From Actinoplanes sp. DH11 (GTDB lineage Bacteria > Actinomycetota > Actinomycetes > Mycobacteriales > Micromonosporaceae), in NCBI RefSeq assembly GCF_020873875.1, contig NZ_JAHWGU010000028.1:1-64000 (forward strand): a DNA stretch of 64,000 nt. Direction: 5' to 3'. How positions within the stretch are numbered: the first letter of the stretch is position 1; every line of letters starts with the position of its first letter. Positions 49,162-58,421 of this stretch are shown here, in pieces. Under the pieces are notes generated by a model. That model did no database searches and was not told the DNA's origin. It saw only the letters and a list, made by a program, of their open reading frames with translations. The position numbers and the translations under genes were made by a program.

Positions 49162-49425
49162 CTGCGCTCCTCCCCCTCACCGACCCGAACTCCCGCTACC
49201 CCGAACTCGCGCTGCCCCGGACCCCCGCTGTCCTCAGGCCCCGCTGTCCCGGGCCCCGGGACGCGCACTGGCACGAACTCGGGATCCCGGACCCGGCCCC
49301 CACGTCCGTAGGCTGTGGTGCGGGCAGGCGATCCGCCCTGCCGCGCGCCGGATGAAAGGTCCCTTCGTGACGACGACAGCCGCGGTACGCACATTGTCGC
49401 CGACGGTGCGGCCGGCTGACGAGTC

Positions 49426-50958
49426 GTGGTGAGCGGGCCCCTCACCACCGGCATCGCGACTCTCTGTCACGAGATCGTCACGAAAGTCTCCTCCGACGCT
49501 GGTGGCCAGGTACAACAGATCGGCGACCGTCTTGACGATCCGTTACGGGTGGCGATCGCGGGTCGCCTGAAAGCCGGAAAGTCGACACTAGTCAACGCTT
49601 TGATCGGCCGCCGGGTCGCCCCTACCGCCGCCGGTGAGTGCACCCGGGTGGTGACCCGGTTCCGCTACGGACCGGCCGACCGCATCGACGTCGTCACCCG
49701 CGATGGTAATCGGCACAGCCTGCCGCTGGACGAGGACGGCATGGTCCCGTCCCGGCTCGGGGTGCCCGCCTCCCGGGTCGCCCACGTCGACGTGACCCTG
49801 ACCAGTGACCGGCTGCGTGACCTGACCGTTGTGGACACGCCCGGCCTGGCCTCCACCGACGCCGCCAGCAGCGGCCGCGCCGAGGAGGCGGTCGGCATCG
49901 ACGCCGACTCGGCCGGTGAGGTCGCCGCCGCCGAGGCCGTCGTCTACGTCTTCACCCAGGCGGTCCGCGCCGACGACCGGCAGGCGCTGGAGGCGTTCCA
50001 CACCGCGTCGGCACGGCTGGCGACCAGCCCGATCAACGCGATCGGCGTGCTCGGCAAGGCCGACACCCTGACCGGTGGCGCCGACGACCCGTGGCCGGTG
50101 GCCGGCCGGCTCGCCGGGCAGCAGGCGGGGCTGCTGGCCCGTACCGTCGGTGATGTCGTGCCGGTGGCCGCCCTGCTCGCCGAGACCGCCGAGGCGGGCC
50201 GGTTGACCGCCGCCGACCGGGACGCGCTGGCCCGGCTCGCCGCCCTGCCGGCCGCGACGCTGACGCTGCTGCTGGCCTCGGCCGACCTGTTTCGCAGCCG
50301 TCCCGCGCCGGTCTCCGCCGAGCAGCGGGAGCGGCTGCTGACCCGCCTCGACCTGTACGGCATCGGCTTCGCCTGCGCCCAGCTGGCCGCCGATCCGCGG
50401 CTGGGCACCGGTGAGCTGGTGCGGCGGCTGCTCGGCGCGTCCGGGTTCCCGCGGCTGCGCGACACCGTGGACCGGACGTTCCGCTGGCGCTGCGACGCGA
50501 TCAAGGCCGGCTGGGCGCTGACCCGGTTGCAGCGTCTCGCCGGGTTCGCCGCGGACCCGCGCGACCGGGCGGCGCTGCGCGACGCACTGGAGCAGGCGCT
50601 GCGCGACCCGGCCTACCACCGGCTGCGGCTGCTCGACGCGGCGCAGCGGGCCGCGACCGGTGCGGTGGCGCTGCCGCAGCCCTGGGAGCAGGACCTGATC
50701 CGGCTGGCCACCGCCGACGACCCGCGCGTGGTGCTGGGCCTGCCGGACGCCGGCGACGACGAGCTGGCCGCCGCGGCGATCGCGGCGGCCGGGCGCTGGC
50801 GGGCGTGGGCCTTCGACGGCGCCGGCCCGGCACAGGCGCGCATCGCGCAGGTCGCGTCCCGCGGCTTCCACCTGCTGGCGCGCGAGGTCTCGACGAAACC
50901 CGCCGGGGAGCCGGCGACCGGGACGACGACCGGGGAGGTACGCCCGTGCAGGACCTGA
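49426..50958 (+). CDS. Dynamin-family GTPase 1
   Basis: 510 residues. The GTPase domain has P-loop GRLKAGKSTLVNAL (about 46-59), the switch region TAAGECTRVVTR (T of G2), VVDTPGLAST (G3) and LGKADTL (G4). The rest is helical, as expected for the middle and effector regions of bacterial dynamin-like proteins. It starts at one of two adjacent GTG codons (49426 or 49429) and overlaps the second GTPase gene by 13 bp. Pairs of unequal dynamin-like GTPases are typical of bacterial membrane-remodelling systems (DynA/DynB in Streptomyces sporulation, IniA/IniC in mycobacteria). Confidence 0.92.
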   Translation: MVSGPLTTGIATLCHEIVTKVSSDAGGQVQQIGDRLDDPLRVAIAGRLKAGKSTLVNALIGRRVAPTAAGECTRVVTRFRYGPADRIDVVTRDGNRHSLPLDEDGMVPSRLGVPASRVAHVDVTLTSDRLRDLTVVDTPGLASTDAASSGRAEEAVGIDADSAGEVAAAEAVVYVFTQAVRADDRQALEAFHTASARLATSPINAIGVLGKADTLTGGADDPWPVAGRLAGQQAGLLARTVGDVVPVAALLAETAEAGRLTAADRDALARLAALPAATLTLLLASADLFRSRPAPVSAEQRERLLTRLDLYGIGFACAQLAADPRLGTGELVRRLLGASGFPRLRDTVDRTFRWRCDAIKAGWALTRLQRLAGFAADPRDRAALRDALEQALRDPAYHRLRLLDAAQRAATGAVALPQPWEQDLIRLATADDPRVVLGLPDAGDDELAAAAIAAAGRWRAWAFDGAGPAQARIAQVASRGFHLLAREVSTKPAGEPATGTTTGEVRPCRT

Positions 50959-52703
50959 CCGTCGTGCTGGACACCGCCGTCCGCGACACCCTCGCCTATC
51001 TGCGCACCGCCGACCCGGACGCGGCCGGTGAGCTCGCCGAGTTGCGCCGAGCCCACCTGGTCCGGCCCGGCGTGGTCGTGGTCGGCGAGACCAAGCGCGG
51101 CAAGAGTTCCCTGATCAACGCGCTGCTCGGGGTGCCCGGGCTGTCCCCGGTCGACGCCGCCGTCACCACCGCCGCCTACCTCGACTTCGTGCCCGGCGAC
51201 GCCTTCTCGGCCCGGGCCTGGCTGCCCGGCGGCGAGGAGGTCCCGGTCGACGACCTGGCCACCTGGGCCACCGGCAAGCAGCGCGCCCGGCGCATCGAGG
51301 TCACCCACCCGGCGCCGCTGCTGCGATATCTGAGCCTGCTCGACACCCCGGGCGCGGGTGGCCTGGACCCGGCGCACGCCACGATCGCCCTGGCCGCGGT
51401 GCGCCGCGCCACCGCCCTGCTGTTCGTCGCCGACGCCTCCGCGCCGCTGTCGAAACCGGAACTGGACTTCCTGACCGCCGCCACCGAACGGGTCGACGCC
51501 GTCGTGTTCGCCCTCACCAAGATCGACGCGTATCCGCAGTGGCGGGCCATCGCCGAGGACAACCGGGAGCTGCTGCGCGCGCACGCGCCCCGGTTCGCCG
51601 ACGCGCCGTGGTTCCCGGTCTCGGCCCGCCTGGCGGAACTGGCCCTGGGCGGCGTGGACGAGCTGCTCGAGGAGTCCCGGGTGGTCGGGCTGCAGCACGC
51701 GCTCATCGAACTCGCCGGCCGCGGCCACCAGCTGCGGCTGGCCAACGTGCTGCGCGCGGCCCGCGGTGACCTGGCCCGGCTGCACGACAACGCCGAGGCC
51801 CGGGTCCGCGCGGCCGCCGCCGACCCGGCGTCGCAGGCGCAGGCCCGCGCCGAACGCAACGCCCTGGCCGGGCGCAAACGCACCGAGGCCCGGCAGGCGA
51901 CGCTGCGGTTGTCCACCGAGATCCAGCGGGCCCGGGTGGCGACCGTCGGGCACCTGCGCACCCGGATCGGCGAGGTTCAGCACGTCCTGGCCGAGCGGAT
52001 CGACGCGACCGGCACCGACGGGCTGCCCGACGAGGTCGACACCCAGTTGCAGGCGATCGCCGCCGAGGTGTCCGAACGGCTGGAGGACACCTCCCGGGAG
52101 ATCGCCGAACGGATCCTGGTCGAGACGAACAGCGCCACCATCAGCCTGCGGCACCGGGTGACCACCCAGCCGCCGCGCGGCGGGTCCGGCGACAACGTGC
52201 TCATCGCGCTCTCCGCCGGTGGGATCGCCCTGGTCGCCGGGCGCGGCGCGGCCCTGGGGATCGCCGCGCTCGGCGGGGCCGGTGGCCTGCTGCTGCCGTT
52301 CGCCGGGATCGGCCTCGGGCTCGCCGCGGGCGGGTACGTGCTCTACCGCCGGCGCGTGCACAACGACCGCCGGCAGGCACAGACCTGGTTGCGCGACGTG
52401 CTCGCCGAGGCCCGGGCCGCGCTCGGTGACGAGGTCACCCAGCGGTTCACCGACCTGCAGTACACGTTGTCGGTGGCGCTGGACGACGCCATCGAACGGC
52501 GGCTGCGTGAGCTGGACGCGCACATCGCCGAGATCGACGCGGCCGCCGCCGAGGACGCCGCCGGGCGTGCCCGGCGGCGGGCCGCCGCACAGCAGGAACG
52601 GGACGCGGCCGCCACCCGGCTGCGGCAGGCCGACGAGGCGCTGCTGCGGGCCCGGGCACTGACACCCGCACCGATCGACGACGACCGGGAGACGATCGCA
52701 TGA
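50946..52703 (+). CDS. Dynamin-family GTPase 2
   Basis: 585 residues. The P-loop is GETKRGKSSLINALLG (about 41-56), G3 is LLDTPGAGGL and G4 is LTKIDAYP. A helical segment follows, and two hydrophobic stretches (NVLIALSAGGIALVAG and GAGGLLLPFAGIGLGLAAGGYVLY, about 420-465) form a membrane paddle, followed by a long charged coiled coil (AEIDAAAAEDAAGRARRRAAAQQERDAAATRLRQADEAL). It starts at a GTG 13 bp before the end of the first GTPase gene, and its own end overlaps the next gene by 4 bp. Confidence 0.92.
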   Translation: MQDLTVVLDTAVRDTLAYLRTADPDAAGELAELRRAHLVRPGVVVVGETKRGKSSLINALLGVPGLSPVDAAVTTAAYLDFVPGDAFSARAWLPGGEEVPVDDLATWATGKQRARRIEVTHPAPLLRYLSLLDTPGAGGLDPAHATIALAAVRRATALLFVADASAPLSKPELDFLTAATERVDAVVFALTKIDAYPQWRAIAEDNRELLRAHAPRFADAPWFPVSARLAELALGGVDELLEESRVVGLQHALIELAGRGHQLRLANVLRAARGDLARLHDNAEARVRAAAADPASQAQARAERNALAGRKRTEARQATLRLSTEIQRARVATVGHLRTRIGEVQHVLAERIDATGTDGLPDEVDTQLQAIAAEVSERLEDTSREIAERILVETNSATISLRHRVTTQPPRGGSGDNVLIALSAGGIALVAGRGAALGIAALGGAGGLLLPFAGIGLGLAAGGYVLYRRRVHNDRRQAQTWLRDVLAEARAALGDEVTQRFTDLQYTLSVALDDAIERRLRELDAHIAEIDAAAAEDAAGRARRRAAAQQERDAAATRLRQADEALLRARALTPAPIDDDRETIA

Positions 52704-53185
52704 CCGACCACTGGGACGACCACTTCGACCACGACTTCGACGACGCGCACCGCCCCGGCGAGGGGCCTGCCTTCGACGAACCCGGCTTCGACGACCCGCA
52801 TGCCGCGGCGCAGACCGGTGCCGCGGCGGATGACCACTTCGATCTGCCCGGGACACCGGAGCTGCCGCACTTCGATCCGCCGGACACACCGGACCTGCCG
52901 GACGTCGCGGACCCGCCCGACGAGGTGCCGGCGGACGACCCGTTCCCGCCGGCGCTGGAGCTGGGTGACCTGCCGGAACCCGTGGACGGCTTCCCGTGGA
53001 TCGACACCGCCACCCTGGGCACCCCGGACACCGGTGGCTTCACCCCGCCGCTGGACCCGGTCACCCCGGAGGAACTCGCCGCGTACGCCCACACCGGCGG
53101 CCCCGCCGACTGGGCCGCTCTGGCCGACAGTGACGACCCGGCGACCAGTGCCCTCGCGCGCTGGTGGACTCCGGATGAACAGTGA
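52700..53185 (+). CDS. Acidic proline-rich protein of the dynamin operon
   Basis: 161 residues. It begins DHWDDHFDHDFDDAHRPGEG and is very rich in Asp, Pro, Glu and His, with an unstructured first 100 residues (FDEPGFDDPH, DLPGTPELPHFDPPDTPDLPD). The last 50 residues (PEELAAYAHTGGPADWAALADSDDPATSALARWW) may form helices. It is coupled by ATGA to GTPase 2. It could be a partner or regulator of the GTPases. No family is recognised. Confidence 0.75.
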   Translation: MTDHWDDHFDHDFDDAHRPGEGPAFDEPGFDDPHAAAQTGAAADDHFDLPGTPELPHFDPPDTPDLPDVADPPDEVPADDPFPPALELGDLPEPVDGFPWIDTATLGTPDTGGFTPPLDPVTPEELAAYAHTGGPADWAALADSDDPATSALARWWTPDEQ

Positions 53186-53254
53186 TCCACATCTCCCCAT
53201 CGCGGCCGGTGGGTGACATCATGTGCGCGCACAAATCGACTTCTGGGAGCGCAC

Positions 53255-54625
53255 GTGACCGGCACACAGACCCCCGTCCCGGCGGGTAGACGAGAACGCA
53301 CCGGCTGGTACTTCTACGACTGGGCCAACTCGGCGTTCTCCACCACGGTCATCACGGTGTTCCTCGGCCCGTTCCTCACCAGCGTCACCGAACAGGCTGC
53401 CGGCTGCGCCATCGACGCCGACGAGTGCAACGGCATGGTCCACCCGTTCGGGATCCCGGTCGCCGCGGGCTCCTACTACGCGTACCTCGTCTCGCTCTCG
53501 GTGCTGCTCACCGTCTTCGTCCTGCCTGTCATGGGCGCCATCGCCGACCGGGCGCCGCGCAAGAAGCCGCTGCTCGCCGGCGCCGCGTTCCTCGGCGCGA
53601 CCGCCACGATCAGCATGGCCTTCGTGACCGGTGACCGCTATCTGCTGGGCGGCCTGCTGTTCCTGATCGCCAACATCGCGTTCGGCGCGGCGATCGTCGT
53701 CTACAACTCGTTCCTGCCGCAGCTGGCCGGCCCCGACGACCGCGACCGGATCTCCAGCCGGGGCTGGGCGATCGGTTACCTCGGCGGCGGTGTGCTGCTG
53801 GCCCTGAACCTGGTCGCGGTCATCGTGCTCAGCGAGGACGGCAACCCGCAGCGCACCCTGGACCTGGCCCGCTGGTCGATCGTGTCCGCCGGTGTGTGGT
53901 GGGCGGCCTTCACCGCCGTACCGCTGCTCTGGCTGCGGGAACGCCCCGGCACCGAGTCGTCCGCAGCCAAGGGCAACGTGCTGACCGACGGGTTCAAGCA
54001 GCTCGGGCACACGATCAAGGCGATGCGGGCGTACCCGTTGACGATCTTCTTCCTCGGCGCCTACCTGATCTACAACGACGGCATCCAGACCGTGATCGCG
54101 CTGGCCAGCCAGTTCGGCACCGAGGAACTCAAACTCGACCAGTCCACCCTGATCATCACGATCCTGATCGTGCAGTTCCTCGCGTTCGGCGGCGCCCTAC
54201 TGCTCGGCGCGCTCGCCACCCGGATCGGCGCGCGCAAGACGATCCTGCTCAGCCTCGCGCTGTGGCTGGTCGTGGTCACCGCCGCCTACTGGCTACCCGA
54301 GGGCGAACCGCTGCCGTTCATGCTGCTCGGCGCCGGCATCGGCCTGGTCATGGGCGGCAGCCAAGCCCTGTCCCGGAGCCTGTTCTCGCAGCTCATCCCT
54401 GCCGGGCGGGAAGGCGAGTACTACGGCTTCTACGAGATCAGCGACAAGGGCACCAGCTGGCTCGGCCCGCTCTTCTTCGGCCTGATCTTCCAGCTGACCA
54501 ACAGTTACCGCGCCGGCATTGTCTCGCTGATGGTGTTCTTCCTGGTCGGCGGCGTCCTGCTGGCCTTCGTGCCGCTGCGCCGCGCCATCACCGCTGTCGG
54601 CAACACACCTCCCAAGCTGCTCTGA
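53255..54625 (+). CDS. UMF1/Atg22-type MFS transporter
   Basis: 456 residues with about 12 helices. The start RRERTGWYFYDWANSAFSTTVITVFLGPFL is characteristic of the UMF1 family (related to yeast Atg22), which has a long loop with Cys after helix 1. The segment GGSQALSRSLFSQLIPAGREGEYYGFYEISDKGTSWLGPL is the family's conserved second-half motif. The family is proposed to move amino acids or other small solutes. The GTG at 53255 has GGGAG four to five bases upstream. Confidence 0.92.
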   Translation: MTGTQTPVPAGRRERTGWYFYDWANSAFSTTVITVFLGPFLTSVTEQAAGCAIDADECNGMVHPFGIPVAAGSYYAYLVSLSVLLTVFVLPVMGAIADRAPRKKPLLAGAAFLGATATISMAFVTGDRYLLGGLLFLIANIAFGAAIVVYNSFLPQLAGPDDRDRISSRGWAIGYLGGGVLLALNLVAVIVLSEDGNPQRTLDLARWSIVSAGVWWAAFTAVPLLWLRERPGTESSAAKGNVLTDGFKQLGHTIKAMRAYPLTIFFLGAYLIYNDGIQTVIALASQFGTEELKLDQSTLIITILIVQFLAFGGALLLGALATRIGARKTILLSLALWLVVVTAAYWLPEGEPLPFMLLGAGIGLVMGGSQALSRSLFSQLIPAGREGEYYGFYEISDKGTSWLGPLFFGLIFQLTNSYRAGIVSLMVFFLVGGVLLAFVPLRRAITAVGNTPPKLL

Positions 54626-54653
54626 ACCGGGCACCGTGCCGCAGACTGCCCGG

Positions 54654-55010
54654 ATGGACATCACGATCGACCCGGCGTCCCCGGCACCGCCCTACGAACA
54701 GGTCCGGCTGCGCATCGCGGCGCTGGCGGCCGCCGGGGACCTGCCCGCCGGCACCCGGCTGCCCTCGGTGCGGCAACTCGCCGCCGATCTGAACCTGGCA
54801 GCGAACACGGTGGCCCGCGCCTACCGGGAGCTGGAACACGCCGGCCTCGTCGAGACCCAGGGCCGCAACGGCACGGTGATCACCGCCCGCGCCGCGGGCA
54901 CCTCGCTGCTGGCGCAGCAGGCCGCCGCCGACTACGCGGCACGGATCCGGGCCCTGGGCATCCCGGCGGACCAGGCGCTGGCGCTGGTCAAGGCCGCTTT
55001 GACTTCTTGA
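54654..55010 (+). CDS. YtrA-subfamily GntR regulator
   Basis: 118 residues, the short YtrA form. A single winged helix, PPYEQVRLRIAALAAAGDLPAGTRLPSVRQLAADLNLAANTVARAYRELEHAGLVETQGRNGTVIT, is followed by a 45-residue dimerisation helix. YtrA regulators usually control adjacent ABC transporter genes, but none is near, so the target is unknown. The ATG at 54654 is 28 bp after the UMF1 stop. Confidence 0.92.
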   Translation: MDITIDPASPAPPYEQVRLRIAALAAAGDLPAGTRLPSVRQLAADLNLAANTVARAYRELEHAGLVETQGRNGTVITARAAGTSLLAQQAAADYAARIRALGIPADQALALVKAALTS

Positions 55011-55108
55011 GTACGGCTGGAGCGACGTCCCGTCCCTTCACTGAGCCGCCCGGGCGTTCCGTTCCTTCCGGCGAGGCGCGGCGCGATGATCAGGTCGGGG
55101 CGGGTGCG

Positions 55109-55702
55109 TCAGGGCCACTGGTCGTTCTCACGATCCACGTCGGGGATCGGCCCGAGAATGACCCATCCGGGGGTGAGCGACCGGACGCCGCGGAACCCAC
55201 GGTCCTTCGCCCACGCCGCTGGGTCCGTGTCGCCGGGCGCGTGCATGATCGTGTAGCGCGGCGGGTCCTGCATGAAGAGCCGGAAGAACGTGCGCCCCGG
55301 GTCCTTCGACTGATGCACGATCAGGTTGACGTCCGGCAGCGCCTCGTAGGTCGCTCGGTCCCGTGCGGTGGTGGGCTCGCAGGCGTCGCGGACGCAGATC
55401 AACGCCCGGGTCCAGGAGATGCGCGGGGCCCGCGGGTGAGCGGCCACCAGCTCCTGCATCCGGGCGTCGGCCTGGGCGAAGGCCTCCGGCGAACGATCGA
55501 ATTCCGACTCCAGCCGGTCGAACCGCTTCTTGTCGAACCCGCTGCCGAAGTGCAGCTCCAGAGCGCCGAGGACGGCGACCCGCCAGCCCACCACGAGCGC
55601 CGCCACGACGATGAGCGTGACGAGCACGATCCGGACCGGCGAGCGTCGTCCCCGGCGCTGCTGCTTCACCGCGTCAGGTTCCGGTGAATCAGAACGAGCC
55701 AC
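55109..55702 (-). CDS. Membrane-anchored protein, candidate immunity partner of the DUF3289-like protein
   Basis: 197 residues. A basic N-terminus (VKQQRRGRRSPVR) precedes one transmembrane helix (IVLVTLIVVAALVVGWRVAVLGAL, about 23-46). The rest is extracytoplasmic with the topology expected (positive side in). That outer domain has two cysteines (ALICVRDACEP), PDVNLIVHQSKDPGRTFFRLFMQDPPRYTIMHAPGD and GFRGVRSLTPGWVILGPIPD. The GTG at 55702 lies inside the end of the upstream secreted protein gene, overlapping by 14 bp. This tight coupling and membrane anchoring would suit a protein that neutralises a secreted effector at the cell's own surface. I do not recognise the family. Confidence 0.72.
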   Translation of the reverse strand: MARSDSPEPDAVKQQRRGRRSPVRIVLVTLIVVAALVVGWRVAVLGALELHFGSGFDKKRFDRLESEFDRSPEAFAQADARMQELVAAHPRAPRISWTRALICVRDACEPTTARDRATYEALPDVNLIVHQSKDPGRTFFRLFMQDPPRYTIMHAPGDTDPAAWAKDRGFRGVRSLTPGWVILGPIPDVDRENDQWP

Positions 55703-58097
55703 TGATGGGGACTTCGACGTCCGCCACCGCGATCGCCGGGGGGTACTTCCCGTTGAACCGGTCATAGTGCTGGAGCGTAAACCAGTCGATGAAACCGTAA
55801 TTCGTGATCTCGTCGTCGGCGTCGAGCCCGAAATGATCGTACGAGTGGAAGAGCAGCGTCCCGGAGAAGGTATTTCCGGTGATCACATAGTTCTTCAGTT
55901 CGATCGTGTGCCCGTGGAACTGGTGAATGGCGATGGAGAGGGCCCGCTGGTTGGCGTTGGTAAGGGAGAAGTCGTACACCGGATACTGCAGGCCGCTGCT
56001 GTCGAACAGCTGATACAGCAGGTTCAGGTTGAGATCGTCCTGGACCTGGAACTGCGCGATGCCGCCCAGATTATTCGTGATCGACTGGACGATGATTCCC
56101 TTCGCCTTGTCGATGTAGCTCTGCTCCTGCGGCGAGGCCGCGACCGCCCGCGACAGCGCGGTGCCGGAGCCGACCTGGAGGTACTTGGCGGGGTCGTAGT
56201 TGTCGTCCACGTCGACGGTGCCCGCGCTCTGCCCGTTGCGGCCGTAGCGGAAGGCGTTGCGGAGGTCGTCCACCGCCTGCTGGTTGTCGGCGGCCGCGCC
56301 GAGCTTGCCGATGTTCATGATGTCGTTGAACTCGGCCCACATGAGGAACTCGGGCGTGATCCGGGCGACCCAGAAATCCCAGCCCAGATCGGTCAGCTCG
56401 CCGAAGGTGTAGTCGTTGAACGTCAGGTCGTCCGCCACCTGCGGGCTCGGCGGAACCTGGAAGTTCTCCGGGTCGGGCTCCTTACGCCGGCCTTCCCGGT
56501 TCTGGGACTGGTGGATCAGCATGGACACCGGGTCGGCGGCGAGGGGCTGCCGGTCGGCGGCGTCGCGGGCCCCGTCGCCGTCGGTGTCCTGCCTCAGCGG
56601 ATGCGAGGCCAGCCTGGCGTAGACCAGCTCCTGCGAGCCGGGCAGCTCGTCGGTGACGATCCGGACCTCGGTGCCGTCGGTGAGTGAGTCGCCATCGGTG
56701 TCCGCGTTGTTCGGGTCCAGTGCGCCGAGCGGCACCCCGTTGCCCTGCCGGAGCCGCCCGGACCGGCTCTCGTTCTCGTAGTGGTCGCTGACCCCGTCAC
56801 CGTCGGTGTCCACCGAACCCGCACGGGCGGTCCGATCCCAGACCTCGTCGAAAACGCGGCTGTCGAGCACCACGTACTTGGCGGCGGTCGCGGTGGTGGC
56901 CGTGATCGTGCCGCCGTTGATCCGCTGGCCCTCGACCTTCACCAGCCGCTGTGACGTGTCGTCGTAGCGGTAGACGGCGGGCCTGACGTCCGCTCCCATC
57001 CGTGCGGGGTCGACCGTGAAGGTCATCGTCGCCGGGGCGAACCGGCCGTCGACCGAGAACTCGTAGCCGTTGCCGAGGTGACCCGGGGTGGACGCCGGGA
57101 ACTGCGGCTGATCGGCCGGGAGCTCAGTGATCCGGAATGTCGGCACCTGGCGGGCGCCGAGATCCTTGATCGTGGCCGAGGCCGCGGTGGCGCCGGCAGT
57201 GGTGGACCGCGTCACGTCGAACGCGGCCTGCGCGGCACGGGGGTCCGATGTGATCCGCGCTTCCTGGCCGTCGTCCACGCCGTCACCGTCGGTGTCGGGC
57301 TTGACCGGGTTCGTGCGCCGGGTCAGTTCCTGCCCGTCGGCCAGCCCGTCGCGGTCGGTGTCCGCCCCGGTGAGCGCGGTCCGCAACCGCACCTCACGCT
57401 GGTTCGTCACCTTGTCGCCGTCGGTGTCCTCGCTGCCGTCCCGGGCGCCGTCACCGTCGCTGTCCGCCTTCGAGGGGCTGGTGCCGGTGCCGAGTTCGAG
57501 GAAGTCGGAGAGGCCGTCGCGGTCGGTGTCCGCACTTCTCGGGTTGAGCTTCGCGCGCTGTTCCATGTCGTCCGGGAGCCCGTCGCCGTCGGTGTCCTGC
57601 GTCGGCTGCGCCCCGCCCTTCGCGAACGTCGCCCACATGGGCGTGTACGCGGCTGTCCTGCCGTCCTGCGCGCGGTACCAGAGGGTCGAGGTGGTGCCCG
57701 CCTCGATCAGCTTGTCCGCCGGGTCGTTCTGGATCGTCGCGCGCAAGCCCCGCGGGGCGTCCAGCTTCGCCGCCGCGGTCGCCGTGATCCGGTCCGGTGA
57801 CTCGAACGACAGCGACCAACCGTCGATGTCGTCGCCGGAGAGGTTCTTGATCTCCAGCTGCGCGATGTAGGAGCCCGCCGGCACGGTGTCGCGCAACGTC
57901 CGCGGCACTGAGCTCCACTGCGGATCGCCCGCCGCGAGCCGCCGGTAGGACACGTCGACCGTGGCGTCCCGGTAGATCGTCTCCCCGGGGGCCGGGCTGG
58001 CGCCGGGGCCCGCGACGGCGGGCGCCGCGGTGGCGACCATGAGTATCGAGGTGCCGAACGAAAGGCCGAGCCGATGGAGGTACTGAGAAGTACGCAC
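55689..58097 (-). CDS. Secreted calcium-repeat protein with DUF3289-like C-terminal domain (putative effector)
   Basis: 802 residues. A Sec signal peptide (QYLHRLGLSFGTSILMVATAAPAVAG) is followed by a CBM2-like beta domain (YIAQLEIKNLSGDDIDGWSLSFESPD). Calcium-binding thrombospondin type 3-like repeats (DTDGDGLPD) lie at 168-285, with a second set at 429-520. The C-terminal region (about 553-795) ends in IHQFHGHTIELKNYVITGN, LLFHSYDHFGLD and WFTLQHYDRFNGKYPP, which I recognise as the core of DUF3289, a domain found at the ends of secreted enterobacterial proteins. GTG at 58097 has GGAGG five to six bases upstream. The downstream gene overlaps it. Confidence 0.78.
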   Translation of the reverse strand: MRTSQYLHRLGLSFGTSILMVATAAPAVAGPGASPAPGETIYRDATVDVSYRRLAAGDPQWSSVPRTLRDTVPAGSYIAQLEIKNLSGDDIDGWSLSFESPDRITATAAAKLDAPRGLRATIQNDPADKLIEAGTTSTLWYRAQDGRTAAYTPMWATFAKGGAQPTQDTDGDGLPDDMEQRAKLNPRSADTDRDGLSDFLELGTGTSPSKADSDGDGARDGSEDTDGDKVTNQREVRLRTALTGADTDRDGLADGQELTRRTNPVKPDTDGDGVDDGQEARITSDPRAAQAAFDVTRSTTAGATAASATIKDLGARQVPTFRITELPADQPQFPASTPGHLGNGYEFSVDGRFAPATMTFTVDPARMGADVRPAVYRYDDTSQRLVKVEGQRINGGTITATTATAAKYVVLDSRVFDEVWDRTARAGSVDTDGDGVSDHYENESRSGRLRQGNGVPLGALDPNNADTDGDSLTDGTEVRIVTDELPGSQELVYARLASHPLRQDTDGDGARDAADRQPLAADPVSMLIHQSQNREGRRKEPDPENFQVPPSPQVADDLTFNDYTFGELTDLGWDFWVARITPEFLMWAEFNDIMNIGKLGAAADNQQAVDDLRNAFRYGRNGQSAGTVDVDDNYDPAKYLQVGSGTALSRAVAASPQEQSYIDKAKGIIVQSITNNLGGIAQFQVQDDLNLNLLYQLFDSSGLQYPVYDFSLTNANQRALSIAIHQFHGHTIELKNYVITGNTFSGTLLFHSYDHFGLDADDEITNYGFIDWFTLQHYDRFNGKYPPAIAVADVEVPISGSF

Positions 58098-58421
58098 ACT
58101 TTCCTCCCCGTGCTTGGAATGTGGTCGCGCCCGGACCGCCGAATGGGCGTGGCGTGACCGACTCAAGGTAGGGCGGCGGTGAGGTCAATGCGACCCCATG
58201 ACATTGATGACAGTCAAATCTTGACCCCCTATGGTGGATCACGTATAGCGGGCCGTCTGTCAAGTGGTTCCGTGTGAACCGTGAGTGATGCCGGACTGCG
58301 CCGGGAGGCGATCAGTGATGTGCGTCACGTGCTGAATAACAGCTGGTTTCATGGAAACTGGTCAATACGACGTCTTTTAATCGACCCGTGACTAAAAGAT
58401 TCCGAAAATCTGCCGGCGGGC
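58098..58421. other. Intergenic promoter region, 324 bp, no gene
   Basis: This is the leader and promoter region of the DUF3289-like gene, less GC-rich than its surroundings (58190-58400). Short inverted elements such as TTGATGACAGTCAA near 58206 could be operators. No protein-like frame is present. Confidence 0.5.
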
